Shown here piece after piece: positions 59,020 to 64,000 of a DNA stretch of 64,000 bases. Origin of the DNA: CAYYJS01 sp964472315. Lineage in GTDB: Bacteria > Verrucomicrobiota > Kiritimatiellia > UBA8416. The DNA lies in the NCBI GenBank assembly GCA_964472315.1, contig CAYYJS010000015.1, positions 6,596-70,595 on the forward strand, written 5' to 3'. The notes under the pieces are model-generated. The model saw only the letters and a list, made by a program, of their open reading frames with translations, was not told where the DNA came from and did no database searches. Position numbers and translations under genes: made by a program. Position 1 is the first letter of the stretch, and each line of letters starts with the position of its first letter.

Positions 59020-60054
59020 GTGAATATTCAGATCATAGAGACAGGGCGTGACCTGAAGGCCGCTGTTGGCGAGGCGCTGGCGGGATGGAAGAATCCCAGC
59101 TTCACCGTCAAGCGGTCCGAAGCCGGCGATTGGGATTTCGTTGCCGACACCGACGTGGACGGGAAGGTTCACCGGTTTGGCGTCGACTCCAAGTTGCATC
59201 CGTCGGTGAGGGATGTGGAGACGCTCGCCGCGAAGGCGGCGGGGGGGACATCTCCCCTGCTGGCCACGGTGCAGGCGACACGCTCCCTGGTGGAACACTG
59301 CAAGCGGCTCGGTGTGAGCTGCCTTGATCTGAACGGCCGAATCTGGTTGCGGGCCAAGGGAGTTCTGGTTGACCGCGAAGCGACCGGCGCGCGTGTGCGG
59401 TACCGTACGGCGGAAGCGCCGGTGAATCCATTTTCCCTGAAGTGCTCGCGCCTGGCCCGGGCGCTTTTGGCCTTTCCGGGACGTCAGTGGCGACAGGCGG
59501 AACTTGCCGAGTTCATCGGACTGAGCCAAGGTCTGCTTTCACGCCTGCTGAAGCGAGCCGGTACGGAGGGCTGGGTTGCGGGTCGTCGCGGCGACTGGAG
59601 TGTCGCGGATGCGGACGGCCTATTGGATGCGTGGAAGGAGGCGGACGCCTGGCAGAAGCGTGTGACCGTGCGGCAGTATTCCGCCCTGGAGGGCAATCTC
59701 AAGGAGCTGGCCAAGCGGGTTCTTGATCGGGTGCCTGGCGAGGTGGCGTTCACGCAGTGGTTCGCGGCTGGGTTGCGTTTCCCGTATGCGGACGTGCCGA
59801 TCGTATCGGCGTATGTCGCGGAGACATCGGCCGCGGGGTTGGCGGATGCTCTTGGCGTGCGGGAGGTATCGTCAGGCGGGAAGCTTTGGCTGGTCACGCC
59901 GAAGGATGTGGGTGTGTTTCAGGCGATTCGGCGAGTCGAGGGGTTCCCGATCGTCTGTGATGTTCAGATTTACCTGGACCTGTTGCAGGTCGGCTTGCGC
60001 GGACCTGATCAGGCTGTAGCGCTGCGATCGTGGGAGGGATTCCGTAAGCCGTGA
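59020..60054 (+). CDS. AbiEi-family antitoxin/regulator of a type IV toxin-antitoxin pair
   Basis: A 344-residue protein. A central winged-helix region (RQAELAEFIGLSQGLLSRLLKRAGTEGWV) and a C-terminal domain (FPIVCDVQIYLDLLQVGLRGPDQAVALRSW) match the longer AbiEi-type proteins annotated as type IV antitoxins. The start is a GTG at 59020 with GGGAG five bases upstream. Its TGA overlaps the GTG of the nucleotidyltransferase gene. It sits behind the inverted-repeat operator. Confidence 0.75.
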   Translation: MNIQIIETGRDLKAAVGEALAGWKNPSFTVKRSEAGDWDFVADTDVDGKVHRFGVDSKLHPSVRDVETLAAKAAGGTSPLLATVQATRSLVEHCKRLGVSCLDLNGRIWLRAKGVLVDREATGARVRYRTAEAPVNPFSLKCSRLARALLAFPGRQWRQAELAEFIGLSQGLLSRLLKRAGTEGWVAGRRGDWSVADADGLLDAWKEADAWQKRVTVRQYSALEGNLKELAKRVLDRVPGEVAFTQWFAAGLRFPYADVPIVSAYVAETSAAGLADALGVREVSSGGKLWLVTPKDVGVFQAIRRVEGFPIVCDVQIYLDLLQVGLRGPDQAVALRSWEGFRKP

Positions 60055-60869
60055 AGATGGAGCACTACGAGGATTATTCGGCGGAGGACACCGCGCGTTC
60101 AGAATCGGCACTGCTGACGGTGTGGGCTGTTCTGCATGACGTGACGGAAGACTTGGTGCTGATAGGGGGGCTCGTGCCGCGGTACATCTGCCGTCCAGCG
60201 CCGGCGACGCTGCAACCGGTGACGATGGATGTTGACCTGGGCGTGTCGCTGGCGATGAGCAGCGGCATGTATGAGACGACGAAGACGCGCCTGGCCAGGG
60301 CGGGGTTCGAGTGGGCCGACAAGCGTTTCGTCAAGGTAATCGGGAAGACGAACCTGTTCCTGGACTTCCTGACCGACAAACCCGGTAAAGATGCTCCCGA
60401 TAGCGCGATGGTGGATGATGTTCCGGTGAGCGCGGTGTTTGGTATCGATCGGGCGTTGGAGGTGTATCGCGAGGTAGACATAGCGGGGAAGGATCTCTAC
60501 GGTGCCGAGGTCAAGGAACGGGTGAAGGTGTGCGAGGTCGGCCCGTTCTTATGCCTGAAGCTGCAGGCGTACCACAACCGCGCGCAGAGCAAGGATGTCT
60601 TCGACTTCGTTCGGGCCGTGCGTGACTACTATGGTGGGACGGATGCGGCCGTGGCCGCCTTCCGCGCGGAAGCGGGGCACAACCTGGCGTTCGATTGCGC
60701 GATGCAGACGCTGAAGGATCGTTTCGAGGAAGCAACGTTCAAGGGCCCTGTGCAGTACGCGGATTTCTGTGCGGGGAGCCTGATGGCCGCATCGGCGGCT
60801 GACACGGAGTTCCTCCAGGCTCAATACGCGAACGAAGCCGTTGACGCGGCATGCGCGTTGCTTTCGTGA
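60051..60869 (+). CDS. AbiEii-like nucleotidyltransferase toxin
   Basis: A 272-residue nucleotidyltransferase-like protein with LIGGLVPRYI (GG motif of the NTase fold) and TMDVDLGVS (catalytic D-x-D), then a late helical domain. In AbiE pairs this toxin modifies a nucleic-acid or translation target and gives growth arrest. The start is GTG 60051 (or ATG 60057), overlapping the antitoxin stop. This is a complete pair flanked by direct repeats. Confidence 0.75.
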   Translation: MKMEHYEDYSAEDTARSESALLTVWAVLHDVTEDLVLIGGLVPRYICRPAPATLQPVTMDVDLGVSLAMSSGMYETTKTRLARAGFEWADKRFVKVIGKTNLFLDFLTDKPGKDAPDSAMVDDVPVSAVFGIDRALEVYREVDIAGKDLYGAEVKERVKVCEVGPFLCLKLQAYHNRAQSKDVFDFVRAVRDYYGGTDAAVAAFRAEAGHNLAFDCAMQTLKDRFEEATFKGPVQYADFCAGSLMAASAADTEFLQAQYANEAVDAACALLS

Positions 60870-61053
60870 GAAGCGGATGTCCTCAACCTTGCGTGCGCAG
60901 TCGGCACCGGACACCTCGTGGCACCCCAGGGAGTCGTCGTTCATTACGGCCCAGCCGTCGCCTCGGACCAATACCCCCTCGATGCCCTCGGTGGTCTCGG
61001 GATCGGGCGATCCGATGTACTGGGTGGAGAGAGAAGAGAGGTAAAGAAGCGAC

Positions 61054-61238
61054 AGGCCGTCTGCGCGCGAGGATCGGGGCAATTGACCTGTGTGGCGGGG
61101 AACGACTCGGGCATTGAAAGGGGCAGTGCCTGGAACTGGCCGAATTCCTGCGGTTTCCGGCGCCACCGGCCGTTACATCACCTCACTTCGGGCGACCTTC
61201 ATGCCGAATTCCGCCCGGGTGGCCTGTCCCTTGACGCC
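61054..61238 (+). repeat. 185-bp direct repeat B flanking the AbiE module
   Basis: Ungapped copy of 58766-58950, downstream of the toxin gene. Its end runs into an HsdS tail fragment at 61249. Confidence 0.85.
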
Positions 61239-61248
61239 GCGCGGGCAC

Positions 61249-61341
61249 GAGCGGTTGCGGGCGGCGCAGCGAGAGTCCCTGCGCCAGGCCGAGCACATCT
61301 TCCAGTCACTCCTGCACCGGGCGTTTGCGGAGGCGGTATGA
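61249..61341 (+). pseudogene. C-terminal fragment of a type I restriction HsdS subunit, copy 1
   Basis: In frame it reads ERLRAAQRESLRQAEHIF, then QSLLHRAF and a stop. This is the characteristic C-terminus of HsdS proteins. No target-recognition domain or start is present. Confidence 0.65.
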
Positions 61342-61410
61342 CGGCGGATCGTGTGCCGGCTGAAGCGCTGGCGCTTGACGATAGCATGCCGTAGTTGGAT
61401 ACTGATGGTC

Positions 61411-62220
61411 ATGAGCAGCCTTCGTATACGCGTGGAACTGAACCGGGGGCGCCACGGGATGCCGCTGAGTAAACTCGCGGACGTTGCCGAGGAGACCGTT
61501 CGGTTTCTGGCGCTGTTCTCCCGTGACATGGGCCTTACGGACGCCGAGCACCGATGGGTGGCCGAGCGATTCGAGAACAGTTCCGTGGACTTCGACTGCC
61601 GATATGCGACGGAGATAGATGAACCTATCGCGGTCCGATGCCGGCGGGGCTTCCATGCCGTCTTCGGAAATGACTACACGGTTTCCGACGTAGCGGTCTT
61701 CATTCGGCCGGAGACCCGTCGTCAGTACGCGCACATCGCGCGGCCGATTGACCCCGATGAGGTCGTCGTGTTCGGCCTGTACAGCGACGGAGAGCCGCGT
61801 CCCTCCGAGGTGTTCGAACTCACCAAGGATAGAGCGCGTGAGGTCGAAGCGCCTCAGGCCGACGCGCGGGTTTCCTATGGCGAGGTCCAGGGCGTCACCC
61901 ATGCGTTCTTCAAGGAAGTGGAACGCCCGTATCTGAAGATCCGGGAACTCAGCACCCAGCAACTGGTGAATTGCTACTTCCCCAGCGAAATGTATCGCGG
62001 CGCGGTGGAACTGCTTCAGGATCCTGACGCGGTGGTGTTTGTCGAGGGGTGGGTGAAGGAAAATCGCGATACCGGGTTTGTGACCGAGATCGATGTTGCG
62101 GACTTCCGACTCGCTCCCGTGTTCTCGCCAGAGGCCCATCGGCAGGGCATCGGATTGATCCCCGACTATACCGGCGGCCAATCCACCGACGAATTTCTGG
62201 AGAGGGTGCGGCATGCCTGA
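61411..62220 (+). CDS. unknown protein paired with a PIN-domain nuclease
   Basis: A 269-residue protein without a named domain that I recognise. N-terminal helices (KLADVAEETVRFLALFSRDM) are followed by a beta-rich region and GEVQGVTHAFFKEVERPY, LKIRELSTQQLVNCYF and DAVVFVEGWVKENRDTGFV. Its end overlaps the PIN gene start by eight bases, so both are made together. An antitoxin or partner role is inferred only from context. Confidence 0.68.
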   Translation: MSSLRIRVELNRGRHGMPLSKLADVAEETVRFLALFSRDMGLTDAEHRWVAERFENSSVDFDCRYATEIDEPIAVRCRRGFHAVFGNDYTVSDVAVFIRPETRRQYAHIARPIDPDEVVVFGLYSDGEPRPSEVFELTKDRAREVEAPQADARVSYGEVQGVTHAFFKEVERPYLKIRELSTQQLVNCYFPSEMYRGAVELLQDPDAVVFVEGWVKENRDTGFVTEIDVADFRLAPVFSPEAHRQGIGLIPDYTGGQSTDEFLERVRHA

Positions 62221-62731
62221 GAAGCCGAGAATCTACATTGAGTCAGCGCCTCTGATCGACTTGGTAAAATCGAGAGTCGGCGTGAGTGGACAGGAGGACA
62301 GGGCGCGTGTCGTCTTTTTCGTCGAACAGGCATTGGAGGCTGCAAAGGCTGGCGACGTCGAAGTCTTTTCATCGGCCCTCACAATCGCCGAATGCACGCA
62401 TGTGAACGATCCCGCCAAGCTGGAAGCGGCAAAACCGTTCTTCATGGGACTGCTGGCTTCCGGCAAGAGCGGAATTCGTCTCATCCAGACGACCATCTCA
62501 GTGGTTGAGCGAGCCCGAGACCTGCGCTGGTTCAGCGGCGTTGCCCTCGGCGGAGCGGATGCCATCCATGTAGCGTCCGCGCTCCACCTCCGATGTGACG
62601 AGCTTTGGACCGGTGACGGCAAGATGCTGGCCAGGAGTGCCACTCTGCGGCCCTTGGGACTGCGTGTCTGCCAGCCGCAAGCCACTTCCTGCTTGCCGGC
62701 GAAGTACCTCCAGTCCCAATTGCCGATGTAG
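62213..62731 (+). CDS. PIN-domain protein (VapC-like ribonuclease)
   Basis: A 172-residue PIN domain: IYIESAPLIDLVKSRVG (first acidic site; Glu precedes), ALTIAECTHV (second), and LGGADAIHVASALHLRCDELWTGD (third and fourth). PIN toxins are Mg-dependent RNases. The overlap with the 269-residue gene suggests a toxin-antitoxin pair, although that partner is much larger than usual VapB-type antitoxins. Confidence 0.8.
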   Translation: MPEKPRIYIESAPLIDLVKSRVGVSGQEDRARVVFFVEQALEAAKAGDVEVFSSALTIAECTHVNDPAKLEAAKPFFMGLLASGKSGIRLIQTTISVVERARDLRWFSGVALGGADAIHVASALHLRCDELWTGDGKMLARSATLRPLGLRVCQPQATSCLPAKYLQSQLPM

Positions 62732-62739
62732 CCGGGCAC

Positions 62740-62826
62740 GAGCGGTTGGGGGCGGCGCAGCGCGAGTCCCTGCGCCAGGCCGAGCACCTCTTCCAGTCGC
62801 TGTTGCATCGGGCGTTTGCGGATCCA
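62740..62826 (+). pseudogene. HsdS C-terminal fragment, copy 2
   Basis: The DNA closely repeats 61249-61336 and encodes ERLGAAQRESLRQAEHLF, then QSLLHRAF. It lies nine bases after the PIN gene. As for copy 1, nothing else of HsdS remains. Confidence 0.65.
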
Positions 62827-62863
62827 ACGGCCCAGGAGCCCAGGAGAATGTCGAAAAAAAGGC

Positions 62864-62893
62864 TTGCATGCGAATGTAAGATAGTGATATACC
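62864..62893 (+). promoter_or_regulatory. promoter overlapping the first palindrome
   Basis: TTGCAT (62864-62869) and TATACC (62888-62893), 18 bases apart; the -10 lies within the palindrome at 62883. It would drive the AbiEi-like gene at 63055. Confidence 0.5.
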
Positions 62894-62914
62894 GTGTGTA
62901 CACGGTATATCACT
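62883..62914. promoter_or_regulatory. 32-bp perfect palindrome, operator 1
   Basis: AGTGATATACCGTGT, a 2-base centre, and its exact complement ACACGGTATATCACT. It overlaps a promoter and precedes the second AbiEi-like gene. Confidence 0.75.
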
Positions 62915-63000
62915 GCACGCGCGTCCATTGCTGTGGCTTGGTTCGCCTATGACGCGTCCGAGCGAATCATGGAGTATGGAGTTGCGGGACGCCTATGCGG

Positions 63001-63032
63001 TACGGTAATGTGTGTATACACACATTACCGTA
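63001..63032. promoter_or_regulatory. 32-bp perfect palindrome, operator 2
   Basis: TACGGTAATGTGTGTA followed at once by its exact complement TACACACATTACCGTA. It ends 22 bases before the ATG at 63055. The arms differ from operator 1 but share the central GTGTGTA. Confidence 0.75.
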
Positions 63033-63054
63033 TCGTTGAGGCTTCGACTTCATC

Positions 63055-63942
63055 ATGAGTAGATTAACCGCCGCCCATAAGCGTGAACTCGCGAAACTAG
63101 TATGTCTTCCATTGCGGTATCGCGAGTTGAAGCCCCTGCTGCTCGGGTATATGCCCAAGACGCCGTACAGGCTTCTGGCGTCCTTTGAAAGCGCCCTTCG
63201 CAGTGATGACATCTTGAAAGATGCGGAACTGAAGGCAGAGAGCGGACCTGCCACGACGCTCTATTCGTCCGTCGACCCGGACAAATGGAATCCCTACCAT
63301 GTGGCGAAAGCTTTGCGTCCACAGGGGTACTTCTGCAATCTCACAGCCATGTACCATCATGGGCTTACCAATCAAGTCCCTTCGCGTGTGTATTTGGCCG
63401 TGGAAGAGAACAGGGCGAAGGACCAGCAGCGCGCCACCCCATCAAAGCTGCCGGATGATGCGATATTCGATGCGTTTGTCCAACCCAACCGGGCGAGCAA
63501 ACACAACTACCGGTTTCGGGACTTCGAGATCACGATCACCGAGCGCGTGAGCCGCGGTTGCATTGGCGTCGAGAGCGTGCGCGAGAGGAATCGGCCCTGC
63601 CCTAGGGGGGCTCGTGTCACCGGCTTGGAGAGGGCGATCATAGACGCCGTGGTGCATCCCCACTATAACGGCGGTCTCACCGCCGTTATCGAGATGCTCC
63701 GGACAGGCGCGCCCAAGACGGACGTGCAGCGATTGCTCGACATCTACGACGCGTGCGCTTTTGCGTATCCGTACTGGCAATCGTTGGGGTTCCTCTGCGA
63801 GAGGATAGGTGCGGCGGATCTGGCCGATGCGTTTGCTCGGAGATTCCGGCCGGTCAACAAGTTCTACCTGGATCACAACGCCAAGACATCGTGGGAATTC
63901 GACCCGAAGTGGCGGATCTACCACCCCAAAGGGGTGGTATGA
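63055..63942 (+). CDS. AbiEi-like antitoxin/regulator
   Basis: A 295-residue protein with the AbiEi-type layout (COG5340): PYHVAKALRPQGYFCNLTAMYHHGLT, VYLAVEEN, DFEITITERVSRGCIGVES and VTGLERAIIDAVVHPHYNGG, with a helical end. Such proteins pair with an AbiEii-type toxin and bind inverted repeats upstream of their own gene; two perfect palindromes lie upstream here. Its TGA overlaps an ATG at 63939, but that frame closes after 15 codons, so the toxin gene is either shifted, replaced or beyond the window. Confidence 0.7.
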   Translation: MSRLTAAHKRELAKLVCLPLRYRELKPLLLGYMPKTPYRLLASFESALRSDDILKDAELKAESGPATTLYSSVDPDKWNPYHVAKALRPQGYFCNLTAMYHHGLTNQVPSRVYLAVEENRAKDQQRATPSKLPDDAIFDAFVQPNRASKHNYRFRDFEITITERVSRGCIGVESVRERNRPCPRGARVTGLERAIIDAVVHPHYNGGLTAVIEMLRTGAPKTDVQRLLDIYDACAFAYPYWQSLGFLCERIGAADLADAFARRFRPVNKFYLDHNAKTSWEFDPKWRIYHPKGVV

Positions 63943-64000
63943 GAATCGAATGGCACTTACTTAAGCCCCTTTTGGGACGGTTGTAGACGGTTGTTTTAGG
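63943..64000. other. end of window after the second AbiEi-like gene
   Basis: A 15-codon frame (MRIEWHLLKPLLGRL, 63939-63986) overlaps the previous stop and then ends. No toxin gene can be recognised in the 58 bases left. Confidence 0.4.

Noticed and set aside
60549..61166. 205-codon minus-strand frame opposite the AbiEii-like toxin and the repeat
   Set aside because: It spans the 3' part of a real gene and the direct repeat, with no domain similarity.
62883..63032. The two palindromes as part of a CRISPR array
   Set aside because: The units differ in sequence, there are only two, and there are no regular spacers or cas genes.

Overview
The window is a GC-rich bacterial chromosome segment. 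Gene content points to the PVC superphylum (Kiritimatiellota, Lentisphaerota or Verrucomicrobiota): a Gld-type ABC/DUF4340 cluster joined to a MoxR-Bat (aerotolerance) locus, an EF-G-like paralogue, and intergenic repeats resembling those common in PVC genomes. No rRNA or species marker is present, so the phylum is an inference.

Layout. 1-15.1 kb is housekeeping. A minus-strand operon encodes ADP-forming acetate-CoA ligase, an acetyl-CoA hydrolase/GNAT fusion and Uup. GuaA and a sorbose-phosphate-reductase-like dehydrogenase follow. Next is a tightly packed operon, EF-G-like / radical SAM / YebC / RuvC / RuvA / RuvB. 15.4-23.9 kb holds an unassigned 572-residue protein, Maf, Dus, DUF486, tRNA-Gly, ExoD, a HAD phosphatase, a lysine-rich histone-like peptide, ExbB/ExbD and a HEAT-repeat protein.

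24.1-34.4 kb is a 10.2-kb integrative element between 54-bp direct repeats made of the 5' half of a tRNA-Arg(CCT) gene plus 13 bp upstream. Its genes all lie on the minus strand: tyrosine integrase, an unknown protein, Xre regulator, excisionase-like HTH, a DnaB-N/SF3 helicase, a small coupled ORF, a phosphoribosyltransferase fused to a terminase large subunit, two unknown helical proteins, an ERCC4 nuclease and a short phage-type ORF. It has replication, nuclease and packaging-motor genes but no visible capsid, portal or tail genes, so it looks like a phage-satellite-like element. This is the best candidate for an undescribed system.

34.7-38.1 kb encodes PriA and an O-antigen-ligase-like protein. 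38.2-53.5 kb is one long minus-strand cluster: ABC ATPase, permease, GldG, DUF4340, MoxR, DUF58, DUF4381-like, BatA, BatB/TPR, BatD, TPR (BatE-like) and BatD-SH3. A sigma-54 type promoter precedes it. Upstream are a sigma-54 response regulator and histidine kinase, themselves behind a sigma-54 type promoter. Diverging from them is a membrane-anchored alpha-crystallin (Hsp20) protein with a third such site. This layout mirrors ZraPSR and suggests an envelope-stress circuit that also controls the Gld/Bat locus.

57.2-64 kb is a decayed accessory region: REP-like palindromes, a 113-bp repeat in two copies, a broken BRO-family gene, an AbiE-type toxin-antitoxin pair between 185-bp direct repeats, two type I restriction HsdS tail fragments, a PIN-domain pair, and a second AbiEi-like gene downstream of two perfect 32-bp palindromes.
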